From contig NZ_CP029481.1 of NCBI RefSeq assembly GCF_003151255.1, positions 868,001 through 932,000 on the forward strand: a stretch of DNA of 64,000 nucleotides. Reading direction: 5' to 3'. Source of the stretch: Microvirga sp. 17 mud 1-3 (GTDB lineage Bacteria; Pseudomonadota; Alphaproteobacteria; Rhizobiales; Beijerinckiaceae). Of this stretch, positions 53,377 through 60,989 are shown one piece after another. Position numbers and translations under genes: made by a program. The stretch's first letter is position 1; each line of letters begins with the position of its first letter. Under the pieces are notes generated by a model that saw nothing but the letters and a program-made list of their open reading frames with translations, was not told where the DNA came from and ran no database searches.

Positions 53377-54660
53377 ATGCGGACGCCAAACCTTATGATA
53401 GACGCCGAGCGGTTGTGGTCCGACCTCATGGAAACAGCCCGGATCGGAGGTACGACGAAAGGTGGCATCCGGCGTCTGACCCTGACTGACGAAGACCGGG
53501 CGGTACGCGAGTGGTTCCGGAGCCAGTGCGAACGGATCGGCTGCACGGTGCGCATCGACGAAGTCGGCAACATGTTTGCTCTCCGCCCGGGCCGCCGGGC
53601 CGATCTAGCGCCCATCGCGATTGGCAGTCATCTCGATACACAGCCGACCGGCGGCAAGTTCGACGGTGTGCTCGGCGTGCTCGCAGGGCTTGAGTGCCTG
53701 CGCACGCTTCACGAAGCCGGGTATGAGACCAATGCGCCGCTGGCTCTCGTCAACTGGACGAATGAGGAAGGATCCCGGTTCGCTCCGGCGATGCTCGGTT
53801 CCGGCGTTCATGCGGGCGTGTTCGATAGGGCCTATGCTGACGCGCGCCAGGATCCGGCCGGCGTTCTCTTTGGCGAGGCCCTCGACGGCATCGGCTTCCG
53901 CGGCGACGAGCGGGTGGGAAGCATCGCTCTCGGCGCCATGTTCGAGCTGCATATCGAACAGGGGCCGATCCTGGAGGAGGAGGGCCGGACCATCGGCGTG
54001 GTCAAGGGCGTGCAGGGGATGCGCTGGTATGACGTAGAGATTGTCGGCCGAGAGTCTCACGCTGGCTCGACCCCCATGCGCTCGCGCAAGGACGCCCTTT
54101 CGGTGGCCGCTCGTCTCGTCATTGACGTCGAGCGTCTCGCACGCGACGTCGCTGACGCAGTCGCGACCGTGGGGATGGTTGCCGTGCACCCGAATTCGCG
54201 GAACGTCGTTCCTGGCCGCGTCAACCTCTCGATCGATCTTCGCCATCCGGATGCGGCGGTGCTCGATGAGCTCGAGCTCGGCTTCGAGAAGGTCCTGAAG
54301 ACTTTGGAGGCGGAGAACGCTATAACGGCGACGCTGACCCGGATCTGGGACTCGCCTCCGGTTCCGTTCGACGAAGGATGCCTCGCATCCATCCGCAAGG
54401 CGTCGGAGGATGCCGGTTTCCCATGGCGCGAGATGGTTTCTGGAGCGGGGCACGATGCAGCCTATATCGCCCGCATCGCCCCGACCGCGATGATCTTCAT
54501 TCCGTGTGCCGGCGGCCTTAGTCACAATGAGGAGGAAGATGCCTCCTTCGACGATTGCCGCGCCGGCGCACAGGTGCTGCTGCAGGCAGTGCTCGACTAC
54601 GACCGCCGCTTCGCCGACAGCGTTCCTGAGTTTCAGCGGTCGCGGAGCGGGGCAAGGTGA
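53377..54660 (+). CDS. M20 amidohydrolase, N-carbamoyl-L-amino acid / allantoate type
   Basis: 427 residues. Metal site complete: His85 and Asp87 in GSHLDTQPTGGKFDG with Asp96, Glu130-Glu131 in WTNEEGSRF, His192 in ELHIEQGP; then SHAGSTPMRSRKDAL and GAGHDAAYIARI near the end. This pattern belongs to N-carbamoyl-L-amino-acid hydrolases, beta-ureidopropionase and allantoate amidohydrolase (HyuC/AllC). It releases ammonia and CO2 from a carbamoylated amine. Last gene of the operon; its end overlaps the oppositely read deacetylase by 28 bases. Confidence 0.88.
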   Translation: MRTPNLMIDAERLWSDLMETARIGGTTKGGIRRLTLTDEDRAVREWFRSQCERIGCTVRIDEVGNMFALRPGRRADLAPIAIGSHLDTQPTGGKFDGVLGVLAGLECLRTLHEAGYETNAPLALVNWTNEEGSRFAPAMLGSGVHAGVFDRAYADARQDPAGVLFGEALDGIGFRGDERVGSIALGAMFELHIEQGPILEEEGRTIGVVKGVQGMRWYDVEIVGRESHAGSTPMRSRKDALSVAARLVIDVERLARDVADAVATVGMVAVHPNSRNVVPGRVNLSIDLRHPDAAVLDELELGFEKVLKTLEAENAITATLTRIWDSPPVPFDEGCLASIRKASEDAGFPWREMVSGAGHDAAYIARIAPTAMIFIPCAGGLSHNEEEDASFDDCRAGAQVLLQAVLDYDRRFADSVPEFQRSRSGAR

Positions 54661-55553
54661 GGCACAGGTTCGGTCCAGAATGGAACATCCTCGGTCCTGG
54701 GTGTCCATTCGCCGTTCGCCACGAGCTGACGCACGTGAGCAGCGATCTCGCTCATGGGTGCGAACCAGACGCTGCCCTTGGCGATCATATGCTCGATCAG
54801 TGCGATCATGGCTTCTGCGCGTGACAGGCGTCCCGAGAGAAAAGGGTGCCAGATCGAAATCCAAAGACCGCCATGGTTCCAGGCCGCATCGAACTCGGCC
54901 TGGTACACCTCCAGCGCCCGCGCCGGTGCTCGAATGGGCATGCGCCAGGAAAATTCCTCTAGGCTCGCGTACTGATTCCAATCGTCGAGGGAGAAGTCGG
55001 ACGGAATCTCGATGAGGGATCCACGCTGCGTTTGAAGAAGATAGGGCACGTCGTCGCCAACAAGCGAGGCGTCGTACGTGAAGCCTCGCTCGACGAGGAG
55101 TTCGACGGTATGTTCGGACAGAGCATATCCCGGCGCACGGTATCCGACCGGAGCATTCCCGACGAGATGCTCGAAGGCCTTGATCGCGCGGTCGAGCACG
55201 CGGGCTTCCCCGTCGCGGGTAATGGTATTCGGCCGCTCGTGCAGCCAGCCATGGTGACCAATCTCGTGCCCAGCCTCGACGAGGGCAGTTACAGCATGCG
55301 GATAGGCCTCCATGGTCCAGCCCGGAATGAAGACGGTCTGCCGCAGCTTATAGGCCTCCCATATCTTGATGAGGCGCGGTATCGCCACGAAGGGGCCGTA
55401 GCGGAGAGCCGAGGACAGCGCCAACCGCGAGGGTGCGCTCTGTTGGTGATAGATGTGGAGGAGGCTTTCCGCGTCGAGATCGAAGGAGAAGCACACCGCG
55501 CAGCGGGCTCCGCCTGGCCAGGGTGGAGGATTGGCGAGAAGGGGCCGAGGCAT
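54633..55553 (-). CDS. Polysaccharide-deacetylase-fold hydrolase (PuuE/cyclic-imidase-like)
   Basis: 306 residues with a NodB-type (CE4) barrel: FSFDLDAE with Asp25 and Asp27, and GHEIGHHGWLHE with His101 and His105 for metal, then RAPGYALSEHTVELLVERGFTYDAS. No signal peptide, so cytoplasmic, which argues against cell-wall polysaccharide. Cytoplasmic members include allantoinase PuuE and cyclic imide hydrolases, which open rings to acid amides or ureido acids. Tail-to-tail with a carbamoylase gene, such a ring-opening role fits, but HpPgdA-like peptidoglycan roles remain possible. Confidence 0.83.
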   Translation of the reverse strand: MPRPLLANPPPWPGGARCAVCFSFDLDAESLLHIYHQQSAPSRLALSSALRYGPFVAIPRLIKIWEAYKLRQTVFIPGWTMEAYPHAVTALVEAGHEIGHHGWLHERPNTITRDGEARVLDRAIKAFEHLVGNAPVGYRAPGYALSEHTVELLVERGFTYDASLVGDDVPYLLQTQRGSLIEIPSDFSLDDWNQYASLEEFSWRMPIRAPARALEVYQAEFDAAWNHGGLWISIWHPFLSGRLSRAEAMIALIEHMIAKGSVWFAPMSEIAAHVRQLVANGEWTPRTEDVPFWTEPVPHLAPLRDR

Positions 55554-55951
55554 CTCAATATCTTCCTGGACGCGAAGAGCGTCGGCCCAATTAAATCAGA
55601 GCATTTTGGATTCGCAAAGGCGGACGGAGAACGCCGCGTTGGCCGCTCCCGCCGTGTGCGCGCTCGATCATGCACAGGGTTTTGTCGCAAATTCAGGAGT
55701 GGACGAGAGGAGAGCAATTGCGCGGTCGGGCAGCGCGCAGGTGAAACTGTTCGCCGAGCGTTGGCCGCCTTTAGCCAACCACTACCGAATGCAGAGCAGA
55801 ATCGATCAAATGCCTGCTCTTGAACACGTCCCCTCCGCTCGCGGGACTTGGCGAATGGTCATCGCAACATAAAAGCAAAAGGATTGCGGCGAATCCCTTA
55901 GCATAGCCGCCTTCGATCTACCCTCGAGTCATCGACGACAATGCTGGATTT
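55554..55951. other. Non-coding region between deacetylase and desulfhydrase genes
   Basis: 398 bases. It holds the promoter of the deacetylase gene (minus strand) and the end of the D-cysteine operon. No ORF of coding character, no hairpin terminator and no family 1 or 2 repeat was recognised. Confidence 0.4.
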
Positions 55952-56944
55952 CTAGGTATCTGCGGCGCAGGAGGGTGCTATTCCCAAGCTGAACATGGCT
56001 GGCGTACCACCCGTATGGACGATGCATGCGGCCTCATGGCTGGGAATATCCCCTCGCCCGAGGCAGCTCAGCAGCCCTGCGAAGGTCTTCGCCACATAGG
56101 TTTGTTCGAGCATGAGCGCCTCGAGGCGCGCAAACAGACGACAGGCCTCGATGGACGCATCGGTCGGGATGCCATATCCGGCACCCAATTGATCCATGTG
56201 AATCTGGACACGCTCCAGCATGTCGTATGCGGGTCTGAAATCGATCAGCCGGCACAGATCCATGAGGATGGCCCCAATCAGCGCTTTAAGTTCCTCGGCG
56301 ACATACTCGACGCTGACGAGATGAAAGGTCCACGGCAGGTCGAGCATGGCCGCACCCAGGATCATCCCGGCTTCCGTGACGCCCATGGAGCCGGGCAGAA
56401 CGATGTGGCGCAGATCGACGCCGGCCGCGACGGCCTGCTCGTAGAGTTCCCGGGCAGCGTTGACGTAACCGAGTGCGCCGATCACCGGATCGCCTACCAG
56501 ATAGGGGCGACGCCCGGCAGCGGCGAGCTTTGCGACGGCATCGCTCGCCAAGCGTGAGCGCTCCGCCTCGTCGACTTGGCCCAGGTAACAGATACGCGCG
56601 CCCATCATTTCCGTCAGCAGGCGATTGCTATGCATGGGCGAGGAGTCGGACCCCGCATAAAGCACCAAGCATTCCAGTCCTATTCTGGCTGCAGCCGCTG
56701 CCGTCAACCTGACCTGGTTCGATGCAGCTGCGCCTGCGATGACCAGAAGATCGCTGTTCCGCTCCAGCGCTTGGCCCAGCCAGAACTCGAGATTGCGCAA
56801 CTTATTGCCGCCGAAGGCGAGGGGCATGCAGTCGTCGCGCTTGACCCAGAGCTGCGAATGCCCGGCATGGGCCCCAGCCCGCACCATCGGCTCCAGAGGC
56901 GTCTGCCCTGACAAGAGTGACACGCGCGGAAAAGCATCCAGCAT
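55952..56944 (-). CDS. D-cysteine desulfhydrase / ACC-deaminase-like PLP enzyme
   Basis: 330 residues of fold type II. Start: LEPMVRAGAHAGHSQLWVKRDDCMPLAFGGNKLRNLEF with the PLP Lys48; then AASNQVRLTAAAAARIGLECLVLYAG and late HTGGTPAMFSL. These are the D-cysteine desulfhydrase / 1-aminocyclopropane-1-carboxylate deaminase motifs. D-cysteine desulfhydrase (DcyD) releases H2S, pyruvate and ammonia. It is the last gene of a cystine-type transporter operon, starting four bases after the permease stop, a link also seen in the E. coli tcyJ-dcyD-tcyLN locus. This favours D-cysteine over ACC. Confidence 0.86.
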   Translation of the reverse strand: MLDAFPRVSLLSGQTPLEPMVRAGAHAGHSQLWVKRDDCMPLAFGGNKLRNLEFWLGQALERNSDLLVIAGAAASNQVRLTAAAAARIGLECLVLYAGSDSSPMHSNRLLTEMMGARICYLGQVDEAERSRLASDAVAKLAAAGRRPYLVGDPVIGALGYVNAARELYEQAVAAGVDLRHIVLPGSMGVTEAGMILGAAMLDLPWTFHLVSVEYVAEELKALIGAILMDLCRLIDFRPAYDMLERVQIHMDQLGAGYGIPTDASIEACRLFARLEALMLEQTYVAKTFAGLLSCLGRGDIPSHEAACIVHTGGTPAMFSLGIAPSCAADT

Positions 56945-56948
56945 CCGG

Positions 56949-57635
56949 TTAATCCAGATCGACGGGTCGGGCCGCTCCCACGCGGCGCTCGGCCCAGCGC
57001 GCGAAGCGTAGGACAGGATAGCAATACAGGAAGTAGATGAACGCGATGAGCCCGTAGATGAACAGAACGTCCCGCGGGAAGCGCAGGATCGACACCTCGC
57101 CCTGGCGGGTTAGTTCCGAGATGCCAACCACCGAGAGAATCGCGGTGCTCTTGATGATCATCACGTAGACGCCGCTCATCGGCGGCACAGTCAGCTTCAG
57201 CGCCTGCGGGATGACGACGTGCCAGAGGCGCTGCAGGCGGGTCATGCCAAGCGCGGTCGCCGCCTCCGATTGGCCGCGCGGTACGGCCTCGATGGCGGCC
57301 TTCACGATCTCGGCCACATAGCTAGAGGTGTAGACCGAGAGCGCAACGAAGGCAGCCGTGCGCGAGTCCCAGCTGAGCCAGGAGACCCCCGTGTTCGGGA
57401 GCACGAAGTAGAAGACATAGAGCTGCACGAGGAACGGGGTTCCGCGCAGCGCATGGATGTACAGGCCGAAAAGCCCCGTGAGGAAAGGCACACGCTGGCT
57501 GCGTACGAGGCCAATCACCGCGCCGATCAACGAGCCGGCCACAATGGCCACGAGGGAAACGTAGAGCGTCTCCAGAAACCCTTTCCAGAGGAACGGCAGT
57601 AGGGACGACGTGATGGACCAGTAGCGTTCGAGCAT
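56949..57635 (-). CDS. Amino-acid ABC transporter permease, HisM/TcyL-type
   Basis: 228 residues from ATG 57635 (ATG 57653 also possible, overlapping the upstream gene's stop). Hydrophobic segments and docking loop RGQSEAATALGMTRLQRLWHVVIPQA with VPRGQ typical of polar amino-acid permeases. Second of two permeases; DcyD-type gene follows. Confidence 0.9.
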   Translation of the reverse strand: MLERYWSITSSLLPFLWKGFLETLYVSLVAIVAGSLIGAVIGLVRSQRVPFLTGLFGLYIHALRGTPFLVQLYVFYFVLPNTGVSWLSWDSRTAAFVALSVYTSSYVAEIVKAAIEAVPRGQSEAATALGMTRLQRLWHVVIPQALKLTVPPMSGVYVMIIKSTAILSVVGISELTRQGEVSILRFPRDVLFIYGLIAFIYFLYCYPVLRFARWAERRVGAARPVDLD

Positions 57636-57639
57636 CGCA

Positions 57640-58338
57640 TCAGCCCTGCGCATTCCAGGCTGGGCCAGCCAGCCACTGCTTCGCGCCGCGGGAGAGAAGG
57701 AGAACCACGAGGTATATGAGCAGGTAGCCAAGAGCAATCGTCAGGAAGCTCTCGTTAGGCCGTACCCGTTCGCTGTTCAGAAGAATGCCGGCGCTCGTGA
57801 ACTCAAAAACCGTAATGATGGACAACAGGGACGTGTCCTTGATGAGAACCGCCGTCTGGCCGATCAGTGGGGGAAGCGTGTTGGCGAAAGCCTGCGGCAG
57901 AACGATGTAGCGCATGCGTTGGCCGTAATTCATCCCGACCGCCTTGGCGCCCTCGATCTGGCCCCGGGGAACGGATTCGATCCCGGCGCGGATGATCTCG
58001 CCCATATAAGGGGCGCTGTTCAGGGTCAGGGCGGCAATGCCGAAATACATGTCGTTCCAGCTCTTCGCGAAAGGCAGAAGGGCAGGGAGGCCGTAGTAGA
58101 CAAGATAAATCTGGACGAGGAGCGGCGTCGCCCGGATGAAGGCCACATAGCCTTCGATCGGCTTGCGGAGACCCATGCGGTTCGACAGGAGCGCGAGGGC
58201 GACGAACGTGCCGAGCAGAAGCGACAGGACGAGGCTCGCTCCGGCAGCCGTTAACGTGTTGCCCAGTCCCTCGGCGAAGCGACCGAGATACTGCGCCACG
58301 ATTCGGTAATTATAATAGTCGAGGAGCCAGGTCATCAC
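57640..58338 (-). CDS. Amino-acid ABC transporter permease, HisQ-type
   Basis: 232 residues. N-terminal GNTLTAAGASLVLSLLLGTFVALALLS and docking loop ESVPRGQIEGAKAVGMNYGQRMRYIVLPQA. Lies after a hairpin that separates it from the binding-protein gene. Confidence 0.9.
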   Translation of the reverse strand: MMTWLLDYYNYRIVAQYLGRFAEGLGNTLTAAGASLVLSLLLGTFVALALLSNRMGLRKPIEGYVAFIRATPLLVQIYLVYYGLPALLPFAKSWNDMYFGIAALTLNSAPYMGEIIRAGIESVPRGQIEGAKAVGMNYGQRMRYIVLPQAFANTLPPLIGQTAVLIKDTSLLSIITVFEFTSAGILLNSERVRPNESFLTIALGYLLIYLVVLLLSRGAKQWLAGPAWNAQG

Positions 58339-58365
58339 TGTCGAGGGAATTCTTGTGCGAGGGGC

Positions 58366-58389
58366 GCAGCCGGCCGTCTGGCCGGCTGC
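58366..58389 (-). terminator. Hairpin between binding-protein and permease genes
   Basis: Perfect 10-base stem GCAGCCGGCC / GGCCGGCTGC with a 4-base centre, 15 bases after the binding-protein stop on the minus strand. No U tract. Same position as 36657-36681 and 47310-47334. Confidence 0.65.
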
Positions 58390-58404
58390 CGGTGGATAGA
58401 CCGC

Positions 58405-59196
58405 TTACTTGTGGTCTTTTTCCCAGTCGCTGGTGTTCCACCAGTAGTTCACCAGGTTCTCAAGACGGCGGTCCGCCGTAATCAGCTCCACATAATTGTC
58501 GAGCCAGAGCTTCAGGTGGAACGCATTGGCTTGAGTGGCGAAAGCGAGGGGCTCGCGGGTGATGACGCCCTCGAGGATCTTCAGGTTGCCGAATTCGCGC
58601 ACGAAGTTGGTGACGTTGCCGAGGTCCGATACCGCGCCGTCGAGACGGCCGCTGGAGAGAGCCTGGGCCACGGCCGCCGTGCCGCCGGCGAATTCCTTGA
58701 GGTTCGCCTTGGGCATGAATTTCTTCACCGCATCGCCATAGGAGCTGGCCTGGGTGGCGCCGATGTTGAGGCCATCCTTGTTGATCTCTTGCCAGGTCTT
58801 GTAGGGCGCATCCTTGGCGACAACCGCGACGGTTTCCTGATAGAACATTGGGCGGGAGAACAGGAGCTGCGCGGCGCGCTGGGGCGTCGGGGTCATGTCG
58901 GCAGCGATCATGTCGACCTTGCCGGACAGGAGCGCCGGGATCAGGCCCTTCCAATCGTAGTCCTGGAACGTGACTTTCACGCCGAGATCCGCCGCCATCA
59001 TTTTGGCGAGCTCGACCGCGAGGCCGGTGCGCTCCCCCTTCTTGTCGACGAAGCTGACTGGCGCACCCTGCGTCTGAACGGCGACACGGAGCTCACCGCG
59101 CTTCAGGATATCGTCCATTTCGTCCGCTTGAGCGGCACTGGCGAAGCCCAGGCAAGCCGTCACGGCCGCCATGATCAAGTTCCGTAGTTTCATCAT
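58405..59196 (-). CDS. Family 3 amino-acid-binding protein (cystine-type context)
   Basis: 263 residues: signal peptide ending SAAQA, then GELRVAVQTQGAPVSFVDKKGERTGLAVELAKMMAADLGVKVTF, the family 3 amino-acid binding signature, and DMTPTPQRAAQLLFSRPMFYQ. Substrate cannot be read from sequence; the D-cysteine desulfhydrase at the end of the operon suggests cystine or D-cysteine. Confidence 0.9.
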   Translation of the reverse strand: MMKLRNLIMAAVTACLGFASAAQADEMDDILKRGELRVAVQTQGAPVSFVDKKGERTGLAVELAKMMAADLGVKVTFQDYDWKGLIPALLSGKVDMIAADMTPTPQRAAQLLFSRPMFYQETVAVVAKDAPYKTWQEINKDGLNIGATQASSYGDAVKKFMPKANLKEFAGGTAAVAQALSSGRLDGAVSDLGNVTNFVREFGNLKILEGVITREPLAFATQANAFHLKLWLDNYVELITADRRLENLVNYWWNTSDWEKDHK

Positions 59197-59247
59197 GTGG
59201 TCTCTCCCTCTGTCAGTCTTTTGGCATGTTCCTCAGGAGCCCGCGGC

Positions 59248-60006
59248 TCAGAGGATCTGGTCTAGAAACGCCCGGGTCCTTTCGTGGGATGGTGACGCGA
59301 AGAAGGGGCCGGGCTCTCCTTCTTCGACAATCCGTCCCTCGTCCATGAAGACGATGCGATCCGCGACCTCGCGGGCGAAGCCCATCTCGTGGGTCACGAC
59401 TGCCATCGTCATACCTTCCGCCGCCAAATTGCGCATGAGATCCAGAATGCCGCCAACCATTTCCGGATCAAGAGCGGAGGTTGCCTCGTCGAACAGCATG
59501 ATCTTTGGATTCATGGCAAGCGCGCGAGCGATTGCGACGCGCTGCTGCTGCCCGCCAGAGAGTTGGCTCGGATAGTGGCTGGCACGGTCCGCAATGCCGA
59601 CCTTTTCTAGCAGGTCCCGTGCGCGTGAGACCGCCTCCTCGCGCGAGCGCCTGCGCACGACCATCTGGGGAAGTACGACATTATCCAACGCCGTCTTGTG
59701 CTGGAAAAGGTTGAAGTGCTGGAACACCATTCCGATCTCGGCCCGCAGGCGGTTGAGATCCGTATTCTTGTCGCTCAGAGAGACGCCATCGATCATGATG
59801 CGGCCGGTATCAAAGCTCTCCAAAGCGTTCAGGGTGCGCAACAATGTGCTTTTGCCGGAACCGGACGGACCGATAATGACGAGCACCTGACCCGGCTCGA
59901 TGGACAGTGACACATTGTCGAGAGCGCGATGCTCACTGCGCCCGTGAGCTGCTCGAAACGTCTTGGAAATCTGGTCAACAAGGACAATGGGGTTGGCGGT
60001 CATCAT
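59248..60006 (-). CDS. Amino-acid ABC transporter ATPase (GlnQ/TcyN-like)
   Basis: 252 residues from ATG 60006 (MMTANP); a longer reading frame enters the epimerase remnant and is not likely. Walker [10 protein letters not shown], signature LSGGQQQR, Walker [16 protein letters not shown], and [21 protein letters not shown], all of the polar amino-acid class. First gene of the importer operon ending in the desulfhydrase. Confidence 0.9.
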   Translation of the reverse strand: MMTANPIVLVDQISKTFRAAHGRSEHRALDNVSLSIEPGQVLVIIGPSGSGKSTLLRTLNALESFDTGRIMIDGVSLSDKNTDLNRLRAEIGMVFQHFNLFQHKTALDNVVLPQMVVRRRSREEAVSRARDLLEKVGIADRASHYPSQLSGGQQQRVAIARALAMNPKIMLFDEATSALDPEMVGGILDLMRNLAAEGMTMAVVTHEMGFAREVADRIVFMDEGRIVEEGEPGPFFASPSHERTRAFLDQIL

Positions 60007-60013
60007 GCTACTT

Positions 60014-60385
60014 TCAAGTCGATCGGACGCTCGCCCGAGAATGCGACGGCCGCGGGGAGACGCCATGATCGCTCGCGCACGCCGCCTTTATCATCCCGCC
60101 GAGAGTTTCCAGGATGAGACGGATGCAAACGCGTACACGCAGCAGGAGCCACTTGATGCGCGGGAGTGCATTCAGTCCTGCCTGGGCTTCAGCTCCGTCG
60201 ATATTGTCGATTCGCATTCGCGCAGGGGCGCCTGTTGTCGCGGCCGGTTCGATCAGCGGCCGCTGGTCTCTGCTGGTGCCGATATGACGATTGCAGACCC
60301 AATAGATCTCCTCGTGCGCGGGCTGAAGCAGCTCGTCACGACCATCAACAACGACGCAATGGTTGCCAAGGCCATGCATTTTCAA
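60014..60385 (-). pseudogene. Remnant of a DapF-type epimerase
   Basis: Reading KMHGLGNHCVVVDGRDELLQ, then NRHIGTSRDQRPLIEPA and MRIDNIDGAEAQAGLNA, this follows the N-terminal half of diaminopimelate epimerase (KMHGLGNDFxVVD, GxGxDQ, NxDGxExxxCGN). About 100 of 275 residues remain. The catalytic Cys region is gone: AQAGLNA stands where AQCGNGA would hold Cys73. It would need a TTG start. Its end runs to the start of the ABC ATPase gene. A second DapF-like paralogue (possible amino-acid racemase) is a better model than dapF proper. Non-functional as a DapF. Confidence 0.75.
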
Positions 60386-60600
60386 GAACCGACGGGCACT
60401 AGGAATAATGAAGTTATCACATTATATCGCTTCATACCAGGAAAGCCGACACCCAATCCGTCTTCGATGGGGATGTGAACACTGGGTTCCGTCTCAGGGC
60501 GAGTCAAGGCGGGGCTCCCCCTCGCAAATTAGACAATAGTTAGCATCGAAGTTAAAGCACATGGCAAGTTTCATCTGGCATCGCTTCCCCCGCGGACGAT

Positions 60601-60915
60601 GGCGAGGGGCAGTGTCGTTACGCCAGGCTGCTTCCGGTCGAAACCCTTGCCGCAACTGCGGGCCTGAGCCCATCATCCTTTTACGAACATTTCCGCGCTG
60701 TGACGTCTCTGACGTCTCTGCAATTTCAGTAGCAAGTGCGCCTGACCGAGGCCCGGCGCCTGGTGATGACTGCAGGTGCGAGTGCGAGCCTCGCCGTCTG
60801 TTTGGCCGGGTATGAGAGCGTGCAACAGTTCACGTGCGAGTGTAGGCGGATATTCGGCCTGCCATCCTCGCGGGACGTGGAAGTAGCAAAGGGCGGGCTG
60901 GAGGGGGTTGCCTGA
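60601..60915 (+). pseudogene. Remnant of an AraC-family regulator with in-frame stop
   Basis: In frame from 60601: ETLAATAGLSPSSFYEHFRA, then VTSLTSLQFQ, a TAG stop at 60730-60732, then QVRLTEARRLVMTAGASASL and AGYESVQQFTCECRRIFGLP SSRD, ending at 60915. The two HTH helices match AraC regulators of the type GMSPSSFHRHFRA...QKQLRLTEARRLM. The stop lies just where a Lys codon is usual. No N-terminal sensor domain remains upstream. A 9-base tandem duplication ACGTCTCTG encodes the repeated TSL. Confidence 0.78.
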
Positions 60916-60989
60916 AGGCGTCGACGGGATTGGATTGGGGCGGGTTCAGACTTATCCAGCATCCCCTCGATGCCGTAGCGGACTGCGCC

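Noticed and set aside
60386..60600. Upstream half of the AraC remnant or the start of the DapF remnant
   Set aside because: No frame in this stretch continues either protein; only unstructured, AT-richer sequence was seen.
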